NCBI GenBank assembly: GCA_003278305.1 | Contig: QCFU01000002.1 | Span: forward strand, 62,001 to 126,000 | Length of the DNA: 64,000 nucleotides | Direction: 5' to 3' | DNA from: Prochlorococcus sp. AG-363-M21 | GTDB lineage: Bacteria > Cyanobacteriota > Cyanobacteriia > PCC-6307 > Cyanobiaceae | The notes under the pieces: generated by a model | Database searches by the model: none | What the model was told of the DNA's origin: nothing | Seen by the model: the letters and a program-made list of their open reading frames with translations, nothing else | In this document: one piece after another, positions 46,034 through 57,818 of the stretch | Numbering within the stretch: the first letter of the stretch is position 1 | Layout of the letters: the number at the start of each line of letters is the position of its first letter | Made by a program: the position numbers and the translations under genes

Positions 46034-48043
46034 ATGGTTGTAGTGCCAGCTTCTCTCGAAAAACTTTGTATAAACAGCATAAGAATGCTTGCTGTTGATG
46101 CTGTTAATAAATCCAAAAGCGGACATCCTGGTCTGCCAATGGGGTGTGCCCCTATGGGATATACCCTTTGGGATAAATTCCTAAATCACAATCCCAAAAA
46201 TCCAGAGTGGTTTAATCGTGACAGATTTGTTTTATCTGCTGGTCATGGGTGCATGTTGCTTTATGCCCTATTGCATTTAACTGGCTATGACTCAGTAACA
46301 ATCGATGATATTAAAGAATTTCGACAATGGGGTGCTCGCACTCCTGGTCACCCTGAAACTTTCGAAACACCTGGTGTTGAGGTAACTGCAGGTCCATTAG
46401 GCGCCGGAATATCCAATGCTGTTGGTCTTGCAATTGCAGAGTCTCATCTTGCTGCAAAATTTAATAAGCCTGATATCTCATTAGTTGATCACTATACCTA
46501 TGTGATTATGGGTGATGGATGCAATCAAGAAGGTGTTGCATCAGAAGCTTGCTCGCTGGCCGGACATTTGAAGTTAGGCAAACTAATTGTTTTATATGAT
46601 GATAATCACATAACAATTGATGGAAGAACTGATGTTTCCTTTACAGAGGATGTTTTAAAACGGTATGAGTCATACGGGTGGCACATTCAACATGTAGCTG
46701 ATGGAAATACAGATGTAAATGCCATTTCTAATGCAATTCAACAAGCGAAAGAAGTCACTAATAAACCATCAATTATTAAAATTACAACAACAATTGGGTA
46801 CGGTTCACCAAATAAAAGTGATACCGCTGGCGTACATGGAGCACCTCTGGGAGAAGAAGAAGGAGAATTAACAAGGAAATCACTTAATTGGTCATACACT
46901 CCTTTTGAAATTCCCCAAGAAGCCTACGATCACTACAGAAAAGCAATAGATAACGGCGCAAAACTGGAATCCGAATGGAATGAAAGATTAAAAAACTATC
47001 GAAAAAAATATCCAAATGAAGCTAATGAGTTTGAAAGAATGGTACGAGGAGAGCTGCCAAACAACTGGGACAAGGATCTTCCTAGCTACTCTTCAGATGA
47101 TCAAGGCCTGGCTACAAGAAAACATTCTCAAATATGTTTAGGTTCACTTGGCCCAAATCTACCTGAATTAATTGGAGGGTCAGCTGATCTAACCCATTCT
47201 AATTACACTGATATCAAAGGAGAAACTGGTTCATACCAACCTGACACGCCTGAAAAACGATACCTTCACTTTGGTGTAAGAGAACATGCAATGGCTGCCA
47301 TCATGAATGGCATTGCATATCACAAAAGCGGTCTCATTCCATATGGTGGAACATTCCTTGTTTTTGCAGACTACATGAGAGGGTCCATGAGACTCTCTGC
47401 TTTGAGTGAGCTTGGAGTGATTTATGTTTTAACTCATGACTCTATTGGGGTTGGTGAAGATGGACCAACACACCAGCCAATTGAAACTATTCCATCATTA
47501 CGAGCAATGCCAAATATGTTGGTTTTTCGTCCAGGAGATGGGAATGAGACTAGCGGAAGCTACAAACTAGCAATTCAAAATCGCAACCGTCCTAGTGCTT
47601 TATGTCTTAGCAGACAGGGTATGCCGAATCAAAAAAATTCCTCCATCGAAAAAGTTGCATTGGGTGGATACATTCTTGAAGACTGCGAAGGAACTCCTGA
47701 TCTGATCTTTATTGGAACAGGAAGCGAATTAAACTTGTGTGTTCTGGCCGCAAAAGAATTAACAGCAAAAGGTAAGCAAATCCGAGTAGTTTCTATGCCG
47801 TGTGTAGAACTTTTTGAAGAGCAATCTTCTTCTTATAAGGAAAGTGTATTACCAAGTAATGTACGAAAACGCATTGTGGTTGAAGCTGCTGAGACTTTCG
47901 GTTGGCACAAATATATCGGACTGGATGGAGACAGTATTACTATGAATGGGTTTGGAGCATCTGCCCCTGGGGGTGTATGTATGGATAAATTTGGCTTTAC
48001 AGTAGATAATGTTCTAAGTAAAGCAAGTAAACTCTTAAGCTAA
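46034..48043 (+). CDS. tktA: Transketolase
   Basis: 669 aa from ATG 46034. The frame is open further upstream to a TTG at 45956 inside fabF, but the family begins near this ATG. Thiamine-diphosphate enzyme of the Calvin cycle and oxidative pentose phosphate pathway. Blocks: [42 protein letters not shown], the TPP motif [36 protein letters not shown]. Length normal. ThiC, which supplies its cofactor's pyrimidine, is encoded convergently just downstream. Confidence 0.97.
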   Translation: MVVVPASLEKLCINSIRMLAVDAVNKSKSGHPGLPMGCAPMGYTLWDKFLNHNPKNPEWFNRDRFVLSAGHGCMLLYALLHLTGYDSVTIDDIKEFRQWGARTPGHPETFETPGVEVTAGPLGAGISNAVGLAIAESHLAAKFNKPDISLVDHYTYVIMGDGCNQEGVASEACSLAGHLKLGKLIVLYDDNHITIDGRTDVSFTEDVLKRYESYGWHIQHVADGNTDVNAISNAIQQAKEVTNKPSIIKITTTIGYGSPNKSDTAGVHGAPLGEEEGELTRKSLNWSYTPFEIPQEAYDHYRKAIDNGAKLESEWNERLKNYRKKYPNEANEFERMVRGELPNNWDKDLPSYSSDDQGLATRKHSQICLGSLGPNLPELIGGSADLTHSNYTDIKGETGSYQPDTPEKRYLHFGVREHAMAAIMNGIAYHKSGLIPYGGTFLVFADYMRGSMRLSALSELGVIYVLTHDSIGVGEDGPTHQPIETIPSLRAMPNMLVFRPGDGNETSGSYKLAIQNRNRPSALCLSRQGMPNQKNSSIEKVALGGYILEDCEGTPDLIFIGTGSELNLCVLAAKELTAKGKQIRVVSMPCVELFEEQSSSYKESVLPSNVRKRIVVEAAETFGWHKYIGLDGDSITMNGFGASAPGGVCMDKFGFTVDNVLSKASKLLS

Positions 48044-48065
48044 ATAAGAACTTGTTTTATTAAAC

Positions 48066-49451
<1,386 letters not shown>

Positions 49452-49485
49452 TTATAGGGATGACATCAACAACGATCACTCTCTT

Positions 49486-49573
49486 TCACTTTCCTGCGAC
49501 GTAATTAAACGTATCAGGTTCAGAGGGTGTGATCTCAGCCGAAAAAGCATTTGCCTTAAGGCACCCCTAGTGA
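49486..49573 (-). promoter_or_regulatory. TPP riboswitch (THI element) in the thiC leader
   Basis: Read 5'-3' on the minus strand, it has the P1 arm TCACT with its partner AGTGA, then AGGGGTGCC, GCTGAGATCACACCC, TGAACCTGATAC and a final GCAGGAAAGTGA. This is the standard order of the thiamine-pyrophosphate aptamer. About 55 nt separate it from the ATG, enough for an expression platform. When TPP is high, thiC should be turned down. I could not decide between transcription and translation control. Confidence 0.94.
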
Positions 49574-49631
49574 TATCTCAAGCTAGCTATATTTTCCAAA
49601 AAATACCTTAAGGGTTTCAAACTACAAATAA

Positions 49632-49850
49632 CTAACCTTCTTCTTCATTGGACCTATTTAATTCAAACAACAATTTTTTACGAGCCATATAATGATTGAA
49701 AACACTAGAAATCATTAATCCAGACCCAATAGCAAATGCAGGGATAATTTGCACACGATCATTATCTTTCCTATGTAGCAAACCAAGAATTGAAATAATT
49801 ACTAGAAATGGAGCAGCAAAAGATAACCAAAATTTGCCAAAGTCTTTCAT
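49632..49850 (-). CDS. Small two-span membrane protein
   Basis: 72 aa from ATG 49850, whose ATGA overlaps the stop of the upstream amidohydrolase gene (4 bp), favouring it over an ATG at 49877. Helices at about 6-26 and 37-57, separated by a short charged loop (HRKDNDRVQ), then a charged tail ARKKLLFELNRSNEEEG. Resembles the cyanobacteria-specific DUF3188 group from memory, but this is not secured. Function unknown. Confidence 0.65.
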   Translation of the reverse strand: MKDFGKFWLSFAAPFLVIISILGLLHRKDNDRVQIIPAFAIGSGLMISSVFNHYMARKKLLFELNRSNEEEG

Positions 49851-51031
49851 AATTGTTGTGCGTGATTCTCTAGCCATGCAAGCAAAGTATGGACAATAAC
49901 CTTTATACCAATCTCTATGCTGCCTTCATCAGGACAAAAATGACCATTATGCAAAGGAGCACAGTTATCACAACCTTTAACACCAAGGCGAAACATAGTC
50001 CCTGGAATATTCTCTAATAATTCAGCAAAATCTTCAGCGCCCATAGAGGGCTTTTCCAGTCTTAAAACGTTTGTTTTTCCAAGAACAGCAATTGCCGACT
50101 CTTCTAAGAACTTTGTCAAAATTGGATCATTGTAAATAGGAGGAGCAATAGAGCGATATTTCACTTCTGCTTTCGCGCCGAAGCTTTGAACAATTCCTTG
50201 AACAATTTCTTCAATCCAAGCTGGCAAAATATTCTTTAAACCTGGATCGATATACCTAACTGTTCCTAAAAGTTTTACTCGATCTGCAATTACATTAAAG
50301 GCTTTGCCACCTTGGATTTTGCCAAAACTAATTACTACTGGAGACAATGCATCAAGTTTTCTAGTAATAGCTTCTTGAATTCCGCTAATGATTTTTGCTG
50401 AGATCCAAATAGAATCAACTGTTTCATGTGGTCTGGCACCATGTCCTCCATTACCAACAATATTGATTTCCAGTTCAGCTGCTGCTGCAGTTAAATTACC
50501 ACTGCGAATACCAATTTTCCCTACTGGCAAGTCAGGATATACGTGAACTCCAAAGATTGCAGATAAGTCTATTAATGCGCCATCCTGCTTCATCCATTTG
50601 GCACCAGCAGCAATTTCTTCCGCTGGTTGGAATAATATCCTAATTCCTTTTGATTGATTCTTATAATTAGCTAATAGCTTTGCGACACCTAAGCCGATAC
50701 AACTATGAATATCATGACCGCAAGCATGCATTAAACCCTGTTGCAATGAGGAAAAAGGAAGACCTGTTTTTTCTTCAACAGGTAAAGCATCCATATCCAC
50801 CCTTAATCCAATACAAATAGAATCTGCTTTTCCTAGTTGGGCAACAATACCAGTTCGGCCAACTCCTTCTTTTACGTCCCAACCATATTTTCTTAATTCA
50901 CCTGCTATTAAAGCGGCAGTTTGATACTCTTGACCGCTTAACTCAGGATGCGAATGCAAATGCCTACGGATCTGAATTAATTCCGGTAAAAAGCTCTCAA
51001 GTTCTTTGTCGAAATTTTTCAACAAACTCAT
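49847..51031 (-). CDS. M20D-family amidohydrolase (IAA-amino-acid hydrolase/carboxypeptidase type)
   Basis: 394 aa from ATG 51031, which shares a base with the stop of the TPR gene (TAATG); an upstream TTG/ATG-type start at 51085 is less likely. Metal-binding pattern: LRVDMDALPVEEKTGLPF, HACGHDIHSC, QPAEEIAAGAKWM, and late GAEDFAELLENIPG. Hydrolyses an N-acyl amino acid or aromatic-amide bond and, in the family, uses two metals. Real substrate unknown. Part of ruvB-TPR-M20D-small membrane protein. Confidence 0.88.
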   Translation of the reverse strand: MSLLKNFDKELESFLPELIQIRRHLHSHPELSGQEYQTAALIAGELRKYGWDVKEGVGRTGIVAQLGKADSICIGLRVDMDALPVEEKTGLPFSSLQQGLMHACGHDIHSCIGLGVAKLLANYKNQSKGIRILFQPAEEIAAGAKWMKQDGALIDLSAIFGVHVYPDLPVGKIGIRSGNLTAAAAELEINIVGNGGHGARPHETVDSIWISAKIISGIQEAITRKLDALSPVVISFGKIQGGKAFNVIADRVKLLGTVRYIDPGLKNILPAWIEEIVQGIVQSFGAKAEVKYRSIAPPIYNDPILTKFLEESAIAVLGKTNVLRLEKPSMGAEDFAELLENIPGTMFRLGVKGCDNCAPLHNGHFCPDEGSIEIGIKVIVHTLLAWLENHAQQL

Positions 51032-51687
51032 TATCTTATGGTTTCGAGAAAATGGAATAAGTCTTCTACAGCCGCAGGAGGCCAATGTCGGAAATTCAAT
51101 AACCAGTCTTTGTCTAAATATCTATTATCTAGACCTAATACTGCAGCCCAATTGGTTTGAGCTTCTCCTATAAGCCCTTTTTTCCATAAAAGAGCAGTTA
51201 AACCAGCCCTTGAATCAGCACACATTGGGTATTCCTTGATAAGAGACCTCAATTCAGACTCTGCCTCATTATATTTTCCCAATTGATAACTTGCTAAGGC
51301 CTTACTCGAGAAAGCTAAAAAGAAACCAGGTTGAGTATATGAAGCTTGTTCGTAAAGTTTATAAGCATTTGCCCAATCACCTATTTTAGTTTTCACTGTA
51401 GCTGACTCATAAAGAGTTATAGCATCGAGCAGAGAATTATCATGAGAATTTGTGGGCTTAGACTTATCTAAAATAGAAACATCGAAAGAATCTTGAATAT
51501 TCAAACAATTCAAAAAATAATCATTGTTTTCAGACAAATCCTCCTCTAAATCCAATCTTATAAAAGAATTTTGCAAAGAAAAATTAAACTGCTTAAACCA
51601 GGAAAACTTTTGAATTAACAATAAAGAAAATATTGAAATTATTATGATTACAAAAATAATTATAAAAAACATCTTTAGTCTTGACAT
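51031..51687 (-). CDS. Membrane-anchored TPR-like protein
   Basis: 218 aa, ATG start. One hydrophobic span at about 7-26, then a polar linker, then about three TPR-like helix pairs ([54 protein letters not shown]). Likely a scaffold at the membrane or periplasm side. The start overlaps ruvB by 13 bp and the stop is fused with the amidohydrolase start, so the three are translationally linked. No partner is known. Confidence 0.75.
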   Translation of the reverse strand: MSRLKMFFIIIFVIIIISIFSLLLIQKFSWFKQFNFSLQNSFIRLDLEEDLSENNDYFLNCLNIQDSFDVSILDKSKPTNSHDNSLLDAITLYESATVKTKIGDWANAYKLYEQASYTQPGFFLAFSSKALASYQLGKYNEAESELRSLIKEYPMCADSRAGLTALLWKKGLIGEAQTNWAAVLGLDNRYLDKDWLLNFRHWPPAAVEDLFHFLETIR

Positions 51688-52742
51688 ATATCTACCTCAT
51701 TCATCAAATGTTTTTTACCTTGCTCAGTCAGAATTCTTCCTCTAGGTGTTCGCTTTATAAAGCCTATTTGCAATAGAAATGGTTCTACAACCGACTCCAA
51801 GGTTGCAGCATCTTCTCCAAGCGCTGAAGCCAGTGTATCTAAACCAACTGGACCACCATTATTTGTATTTAGAAGCATGAAAAGTAACTTTCTATCAAAG
51901 TTATCTAAACCACATGAATCTACTTTATGCAACTGCAAAGAATTAACAACTAGAGAAAGATCAATAACATTCTGATTAGTTTGCACTAAAGCAAAGTCTC
52001 TAATTCTTCGAAGCAAACGATTAGCAATTCTTGGCGTACCTCTACATCGCTTAGCAATTTCAAAACTTGCTTCATTACTTAGGGATAATTCTAAATAATT
52101 TGCGGTTCTATTAATAATCTGATGAAGCTCTTCTAATTTATAAAATTCAAATCTTTGAGTTATCCCAAAACGATCACGTAAAGGCGAACTAATTGATGCT
52201 GGCCTTGTAGTCGCACCAACCAATGTGAAACGAGGTAACTTTATGGCTCTAGTTCTAGCAGTAGTACCTTTCCCCACAGTCAGATCAAGCCGGAAATCTT
52301 CTAATGCAGGATATAAAAGTTCTTCTGCAACCTTAGTTAAACGGTGAATTTCATCAATAAACAAAATTCCCATTGGCTTCAAATTCAAAAGCAATCCGAC
52401 AATGTCTCTAGGCCTTTCCAAAGCAGGTGCACTACTAATACGACAATCCACTCCCATCTCATTGGCTAAGATTAATGCCATTGTTGTTTTCCCTAAGCCT
52501 GGAGGGCCATATAACAAAACATGGTCTAAAGCCTCAGAACGAGAAATAGCAGCTTTAGTTGAAATACTCATAACTTCTTTCAACCCTGACTGACCCATAA
52601 AATCATCGAAAGATTTAGGCCGAACGGAATCTTCTTTAAGAGAATTTGATTCATTAGCAATTTCTGCTGGATTCACGAGCCTTTCTTTCCCCTTAAAGCC
52701 CTTAGAATCAGATTGAGAAAAATTAGAAGACACAATTGCCAT
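51675..52742 (-). CDS. ruvB: Holliday junction branch-migration helicase RuvB
   Basis: 355 aa from ATG 52742; a TTG at 52775 extends it by 11 residues without family support. Walker [10 protein letters not shown], Walker [10 protein letters not shown], sensor block [19 protein letters not shown], and the winged-helix end [15 protein letters not shown]. Divergent from smpB, 50 bp apart. ruvA and ruvC are not in the window. Confidence 0.96.
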   Translation of the reverse strand: MAIVSSNFSQSDSKGFKGKERLVNPAEIANESNSLKEDSVRPKSFDDFMGQSGLKEVMSISTKAAISRSEALDHVLLYGPPGLGKTTMALILANEMGVDCRISSAPALERPRDIVGLLLNLKPMGILFIDEIHRLTKVAEELLYPALEDFRLDLTVGKGTTARTRAIKLPRFTLVGATTRPASISSPLRDRFGITQRFEFYKLEELHQIINRTANYLELSLSNEASFEIAKRCRGTPRIANRLLRRIRDFALVQTNQNVIDLSLVVNSLQLHKVDSCGLDNFDRKLLFMLLNTNNGGPVGLDTLASALGEDAATLESVVEPFLLQIGFIKRTPRGRILTEQGKKHLMNEVDICQD

Positions 52743-52792
52743 ATTGGAACGATAAGAGCGTTTGTGTAATCTCAAGCCATTAACTGAAAGAG

Positions 52793-53290
52793 ATGTCTAA
52801 ATCAAAAACTAAAAACACTACAAAATCAAGTAAGAACAATGCTAATAAACTCCTAGCAGACAATCGTTTTGCAAAATATCAATATGAAATTCTAGAAACC
52901 TTAGAAACTGGAATTGAACTACTAGGGACAGAAGTCAAGTCCATACGTGCAGGAAATACTAACTTAAGAGATGGATTCTGCCTTATTCGTAATGGCGAAT
53001 TACATCTTCACAACGTTCATATATCTCGCATCAAAAATGCAGGTCATTTTTTTAATCATGATCCTCTACGAACTAGAAAACTTTTAGCGCATAAAAAAGA
53101 AATTTTTAAACTAGAAGGTCAAGTCAACAAAAAGGGTTTATCACTGATTCCATTAAGCCTTCATCTCAAAGGGTCCTGGGTAAAAGTAAAAATTGGATTA
53201 GGCAAAGGGCGCAAGCTGTATGACAAAAGAGAAAATGAGAAAAGAAAACAAGAAAAAAAAGAGGTCAAATCAGCACTAGAGCGATTTTAA
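52793..53290 (+). CDS. smpB: SsrA-binding protein SmpB
   Basis: 165 aa, ATG start. Delivers tmRNA to stalled ribosomes. Blocks: [42 protein letters not shown]-like [12 protein letters not shown], and the basic C-terminal tail ([19 protein letters not shown]) needed for ribosome decoding-site entry. The N-terminus has an extra lysine- and asparagine-rich stretch. tmRNA itself is not in the window. Confidence 0.96.
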   Translation: MSKSKTKNTTKSSKNNANKLLADNRFAKYQYEILETLETGIELLGTEVKSIRAGNTNLRDGFCLIRNGELHLHNVHISRIKNAGHFFNHDPLRTRKLLAHKKEIFKLEGQVNKKGLSLIPLSLHLKGSWVKVKIGLGKGRKLYDKRENEKRKQEKKEVKSALERF

Positions 53291-53331
53291 AAACCTGACG
53301 AATTAAAATCAAAACGCATGCTTCCTAAATA

Positions 53332-53565
53332 ATGACTAGAGAAAATCAAAGAACGCTCATCAAGTCCCAGAGAGAATCTCTTAAAAAAGAGCTAGAAAAT
53401 ATTTATTTAAATGCCTTTGAAAAAATCGCTGTTCTTAATCTTAATGATGCCGATATCGCAAAGCTTTCTCAACTTTTCCTGCAATCTCAAGAAGGAGCTA
53501 TCAAACCTCTGAATAAGGAAATAGAAAAGCCATTAATAACCAAAGCACCTAAGGAAAACAAATAA
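53332..53565 (+). CDS. Small hypothetical protein downstream of smpB
   Basis: 77 aa, ATG start. Strongly charged and helical: TLIKSQRESLKKELENIYLNAFEKIAVLNLNDADI then LSQLFLQSQEGAI and a lysine-rich end. No domain recognised. It lies 41 bp after smpB on the same strand. Length and composition are compatible with a real gene, but evidence is modest. Confidence 0.5.
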   Translation: MTRENQRTLIKSQRESLKKELENIYLNAFEKIAVLNLNDADIAKLSQLFLQSQEGAIKPLNKEIEKPLITKAPKENK

Positions 53566-53639
53566 GAGAAAAATTCAGGTTAACAATCAAAAATGTCTTG
53601 TCTGTTAACCCAAAAATCTTTTAAAAAAATTAATCCTAA

Positions 53640-53900
53640 TCAACTCCCAGAGTCAGGATTAAGACTTACATTCTCAGGAGGAGGACTAGGATCTGGATCT
53701 GCTATCAACATATGTTGCAAAACAATTTCAGGCCGTTCACTATCCCGCCAACGAATTCTATAAGCAGGCATTTTTGTACCTCGACTTGTCGTCTGTTCGA
53801 CCGGCTCCATAACCCAGCCACGCCTTGATCTGCCCTGTGGATTGCGCTTAACAACAGGATCGGCATGCTTAAAACGAAAACCCACTCGCTCTCCACTCAT
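53640..53900 (-). CDS. Conserved-looking cyanobacterial hypothetical protein
   Basis: 86 aa, ATG start. Basic, with KRNPQGRSRRGWVMEP followed by a short beta-like part (AYRIRWRDSERPEIVLQHML) and an acidic, proline-rich tail. Looks like a small SH3- or KOW-like barrel. No family named. Lies 55 bp after lysS's stop-side neighbour boundary and faces smpB's partner across a 74-bp gap. Confidence 0.6.
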   Translation of the reverse strand: MSGERVGFRFKHADPVVKRNPQGRSRRGWVMEPVEQTTSRGTKMPAYRIRWRDSERPEIVLQHMLIADPDPSPPPENVSLNPDSGS

Positions 53901-53955
53901 CTGAGAATCACATTTATATTCGATCTATTATCCACTGTGATGGTTCATTTTCCGA

Positions 53956-55455
53956 TTACTGAGAACCGGACCCTGGTTTTAATAATGGGAAAGCAATGAC
54001 ATCTCTTATTGAAGAACTATCAGTTAAAAGCATAATCAAACGATCAATACCTATTCCCAGGCCTCCTGTTGGAGGCATTCCTACTTCAAGAGCATTAATG
54101 AAATCTTCATCGATTACATGCGCTTCAAGGTCTCCAGCTTGTCTGCGAAACTGTTGTAAAACAAGACGTTCGCGTTGGTCAATTGGGTCAATAAGTTCAC
54201 TAAAAGCATTTGCCGTCTCTCGACCAGCAATAAAAAGCTCAAACCTTTCAACCATGCCTTCTTGGCTTCTATGCTTTCTAGCTAATGGAGAAATCTCAAT
54301 TGGATAATCAATGACAAAGGTTGGTTGTATTAAATTTGCTTCTACCTTTTGTTCAAAAGCCTCATTTAATAATCGTCCAATTGAATCTGCATTCTCAGGA
54401 ACCAGCAAATTATTTTTTATCATCTCGGCTTTCGCTTCATTTATATCTTGATCAAACTTCCGAAAATCAATACCTGTACTTTTAAAAACCAAATCATGCA
54501 TAGTTTCCTTTTTCCATGGAGGAGTTAAATCAATTTCTTGACCTTGATAATTGATTTTTGTAGATCCACAAATTTTTAAACAGATAGAAGAAATTAATTC
54601 TTCAGTAAGCTCCATCATGTCTGTGTAATCAGCAAAAGCCTTATATATCTCAACAGACGTGAATTCAGGGTTATGTCGAGTACTTATACCTTCATTTCTA
54701 AAAATTCGTCCAAGCTCATATACCTTGTGAAAGCCTCCTACCACTAATCTTTTAAGATGCAATTCAGTCGCGATTCTGAGATACAGAGGTAAATCAAGTG
54801 TGTTGTGATGAGTAATAAACGGTCTTGCCTCAGCACCACCAGCCTCAGATTGTAGAACTGGTGTTTCTATTTCCAGGAAATCTCTTTCGTCTAACCATCT
54901 GCGAATTGCACTGACCATTAACGCTCTACTCCTAAAAGTCTTTCTGCTATTAGGATTAACAATTAAATCTAAGTAACGTTGTCTATACCTTTTCTCTATA
55001 TCAGCAAGGCCATGCCATTTGTCAGGCAATGGCTGCAAAGATTTACTTAACATTTCCCAAGAATGAACCTTAACCGACAGTTCTCCTCTATCTGTTCTTT
55101 TCACAATTCCTCTCACACCCAACCAATCTCCTGAATCCACTAAATCACTAATTTGTTTAAAAGAATCGGAAGAATTAGAAAATTTTTCTAAAGTAGCTTT
55201 TTCAATAAAAAGCTGAATCGAACCAGTTTCATCAGCCAATGTAAAAAAAGCTAATTTCCCCATCACTCGTCTCGAAATAATTCTGCCAGCTATGCAAACT
55301 GCAATATCCTTTTCTTGACCATTGGGCAAATCTTGATGATCGAGCTTTAACTTTGCTGCTGAATGAGTTGGTTCATATCGCAAAGCATAAGGGCCATTGC
55401 CAATAGCTTTTAATGCCTTTGCTTTTTCTAAACGAGTTTCTCTTAAATCAGACAA
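53956..55455 (-). CDS. lysS: Lysyl-tRNA synthetase, class II
   Basis: 499 aa from a TTG. Anticodon-binding OB domain ([33 protein letters not shown]) followed by the class II core: motif 2 [20 protein letters not shown] and motif 3 [19 protein letters not shown] is used because no ATG lies near and family starts match. No internal oddity. It follows rpaB on the same strand after 67 bp. Confidence 0.95.
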   Translation of the reverse strand: MSDLRETRLEKAKALKAIGNGPYALRYEPTHSAAKLKLDHQDLPNGQEKDIAVCIAGRIISRRVMGKLAFFTLADETGSIQLFIEKATLEKFSNSSDSFKQISDLVDSGDWLGVRGIVKRTDRGELSVKVHSWEMLSKSLQPLPDKWHGLADIEKRYRQRYLDLIVNPNSRKTFRSRALMVSAIRRWLDERDFLEIETPVLQSEAGGAEARPFITHHNTLDLPLYLRIATELHLKRLVVGGFHKVYELGRIFRNEGISTRHNPEFTSVEIYKAFADYTDMMELTEELISSICLKICGSTKINYQGQEIDLTPPWKKETMHDLVFKSTGIDFRKFDQDINEAKAEMIKNNLLVPENADSIGRLLNEAFEQKVEANLIQPTFVIDYPIEISPLARKHRSQEGMVERFELFIAGRETANAFSELIDPIDQRERLVLQQFRRQAGDLEAHVIDEDFINALEVGMPPTGGLGIGIDRLIMLLTDSSSIRDVIAFPLLKPGSGSQ

Positions 55456-55522
55456 AATAAATCTATAAAAATCAGATTAAAATTAGGTTAGTTTCAACTT
55501 ACTTGATTAAAAGCATCTTTTT

Positions 55523-56278
55523 TCAAGCAACAACAGTCGGAAATTCTCCAACTCTTTGAGAAGAATAACCAATTCCTCTAACAGTAAGTATGAGTTCGGG
55601 ATTACGAGGGTCAGGCTCAAGTTTGCCTCTTAATCGAGCAACATAAACATCAACAACTCGAAGATCAGCAGCTCTTCTAGGTGGATAGCCCCATAACTGC
55701 TCTAAGATCTCTGCTCTAGGAACCACTTTTCCAGGATCTCGAAAAAGCAATTCAAGTAAACTAAATTCAGTGTAAGTCAATCCAATTCGTTCACCAGCTC
55801 GACTAACCTGGCGCCTATTTGTATCAACAACTAAATCTCCTAATTTCATTACTCCTTGACCAACTGGAATCTCCCTAGGCTCAGCTATGGCCGCTCCAGG
55901 ACCCATTCTTCTCAAAATGGTGGCTATTCTGGCCTCCAATTCCTTTGGACTAAATGGCTTAGATAAATAATCATCTGCTCCAAGATCAAGCCCTGCTACT
56001 CGCTCAGAGATAGCCTCTAATGCGCTTAAGAAGATAATTGGAACTAAAGACTCTCCTCGAATACGCCTACAAACTGCAAACCCATCTAATTTGGGCAGCA
56101 TTACATCAAGTACAACTAAATCTGGAGACTCTTTATGAAAAACATCAAGAGCTTCTTCTCCATCTTTCGCTGAAATGACGTGATATCCAGCAAGTTCAAG
56201 GCGAGTAACCAAAACCTTTAAAACGGCTGGTTCATCGTCAACAACAAGAATTGTTGCTTTTGGAGTATATGCAGCCAT
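55523..56278 (-). CDS. rpaB: OmpR-type response regulator RpaB
   Basis: 251 aa from ATG 56278; a TTG one codon earlier is possible. Receiver with D58 in LVVLDVMLPKLDGF, acidic pair VVDDEP, and conserved lysine in YLSKPFSPKEL. The winged helix has LTYTEFSLLELLFRDPGKVV and an RVVDVYVARLRGKLEPDP recognition part. The receiver-linker-wHTH sequence recalls RpaB/Ycf27, the light-stress and PSI-gene regulator that works with NblS/Hik33. NblS is not in the window. The upstream 286 bp are described separately. Confidence 0.9.
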   Translation of the reverse strand: MAAYTPKATILVVDDEPAVLKVLVTRLELAGYHVISAKDGEEALDVFHKESPDLVVLDVMLPKLDGFAVCRRIRGESLVPIIFLSALEAISERVAGLDLGADDYLSKPFSPKELEARIATILRRMGPGAAIAEPREIPVGQGVMKLGDLVVDTNRRQVSRAGERIGLTYTEFSLLELLFRDPGKVVPRAEILEQLWGYPPRRAADLRVVDVYVARLRGKLEPDPRNPELILTVRGIGYSSQRVGEFPTVVA

Positions 56279-56564
56279 CAAACTAGGTCCACCAGAGTGC
56301 TATTGAACTTGGATGAACCCTATTCATAAATGAAAACATTGCCATTTGACAAGCAACAATAACCTTCCGACCCAAGCCTAAAGCATTATCAAATTAAATA
56401 AATAGATTTTTTTAAAATTCCAATAGTATTCTGCCTAAGTATAAATACTTACTGCGTGTGAAGCCTGAATATTAAAAAACCATCAATAATTAAAACGAGG
56501 AATTATTCAAGTACATTAAAAATCATCTATAAAGTTGGCAAAAACTATTGTTTAATTATAGATA
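56279..56564. other. 286-bp intergenic region between mreD and rpaB
   Basis: AT-rich. No strong ORF. On the minus strand an open but short frame reaches 'MAMFSFMNRVHPSS', without a start context, and I do not call it. The rpaB promoter should lie here. No HLR1-like tandem (TTACA repeats) or terminator hairpin was clear. Confidence 0.5.
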
Positions 56565-57071
56565 TCAGTTTTTTTTTCGAAAAAAAGATAGAAGGGCACA
56601 CGAACAAATCATTGGAGCAAGAATCGCGGTAACAATTGTTTCGGTAATTAAAATTTGAAAAATACTTATATTGAACAAATAAATTCTCTCGTTCTGTAAA
56701 AGCAAAGTCTGTTGTAACCAAATTATGAGGCCATTGAAAAAAGAGCCAATAAAAACAAGCAACCCAAGACTAAAACTATTTTCTATCAATGGTCCTTTAA
56801 AACCTATACGCCCCCACCAATAACCAAGTAAAACAAAAGAAGGTATCTGAGTCACACTTTGAGCTAGAACGCTGTCCAGAAGCAAGCTGCAACATAAACC
56901 ACCAAGCATTCCTAAAATCGGACCTTCTTCAATAGCCCAAGGTAGCAACCAGATAATTCCCCAATTTGGCTGAATCCCATAAATAGAAATCCAATTTGGA
57001 GATATAAAATATAAGAACGGAACAATTCCTCCTAAACCAAGATAAATATATTTTTTTGCCTGTCTTTTCAT
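56565..57071 (-). CDS. mreD: Rod-shape-determining protein MreD
   Basis: 168 aa. ATG 57071 overlaps the mreC stop as ATGA; a TTG at 57077 is two codons earlier. About five hydrophobic segments typical of MreD; the family is defined by layout, with IWLLPWAIEEGPILGMLGGL and LLLDSVLAQSVTQIPSF in the expected region. Scaffold of the elongation complex. Its place after mreB and mreC makes the call firm. Confidence 0.88.
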   Translation of the reverse strand: MKRQAKKYIYLGLGGIVPFLYFISPNWISIYGIQPNWGIIWLLPWAIEEGPILGMLGGLCCSLLLDSVLAQSVTQIPSFVLLGYWWGRIGFKGPLIENSFSLGLLVFIGSFFNGLIIWLQQTLLLQNERIYLFNISIFQILITETIVTAILAPMICSCALLSFFRKKN

Positions 57072-57814
57072 TTCCAACTAACCACTTGCACCCAATCAAT
57101 AGCTTCGGGTGTCGCAAGTAACTGAACAAATGCATAAGGCTCAGGGAGGTTATCTTTATGAACCTTTTGAATTACTCCAACTGTCAAATTTGGAGGCATT
57201 AATGTACTCGCTGGAGAAGTGGTAATGACATCACCCAATTCAACATCTGGACTTTTATCAAAAAACGTAATTTGAGGTCGATTATTACTATTACCTACAA
57301 GTACTCCATGAACTTTTGTACGCTCAACCCATACCCCTATCTTGCTACCTGGTGCTGTTAATAATCTAACCCGAGAAGTGGTCATAGTGGTTCTAGTGAT
57401 TAACCCTAAAAGACCTCCTGGACCTATTACAGCATGACCTACCTTTACACCATGCAAAGAGCCTTTGTTTATATCTAATTGCTGCCAAAAGCCATTTGAA
57501 TTTCGAGAAATTACAACAGCAGAAATACGCTTATTATTATCTATTGATTGTAAAGACAGTAATTCTCTTAAACGCTGATTATCTTTTTCTAGTACATCAA
57601 GTTTGATTTGTTGCTCTAAATTAATACCATTTAAAATCCATTCTTTTTGAGCATGTCCAGGCCAAAATGGCCTGGATAAGAAAGAATAAATATCTATCAA
57701 CAATGCTCCCTTGCTTATTCGAAGAATAATTAAAGAAATTACAACTAAAGTCCAAAACCAAAAACCCTTCTTATACCACCACCGAAAAGTTTCATCTCTT
57801 CGAAGTAGACTCAT
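57068..57814 (-). CDS. mreC: Rod-shape-determining protein MreC
   Basis: 248 aa from ATG 57814, 4 nt after the mreB stop; an upstream start at 57844 would overlap mreB by 26 bp and is less likely. N-terminal helix (FWFWTLVVISLIILRI), coiled-coil DVLEKDNQRLRELLSLQ, then the beta domain with AVVISRNSNGFWQQLDINKGS and GPGGLLGLI. Links MreB inside to the cell-wall enzymes outside. Second of mreB-mreC-mreD. Confidence 0.93.
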   Translation of the reverse strand: MSLLRRDETFRWWYKKGFWFWTLVVISLIILRISKGALLIDIYSFLSRPFWPGHAQKEWILNGINLEQQIKLDVLEKDNQRLRELLSLQSIDNNKRISAVVISRNSNGFWQQLDINKGSLHGVKVGHAVIGPGGLLGLITRTTMTTSRVRLLTAPGSKIGVWVERTKVHGVLVGNSNNRPQITFFDKSPDVELGDVITTSPASTLMPPNLTVGVIQKVHKDNLPEPYAFVQLLATPEAIDWVQVVSWK

Positions 57815-57818
57815 TAAC

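Noticed and set aside
56281-56400. Minus-strand open stretch upstream of rpaB (about 36 codons)
   Set aside because: No start with a ribosome site, no recognised family, and the length is expected by chance in this composition.
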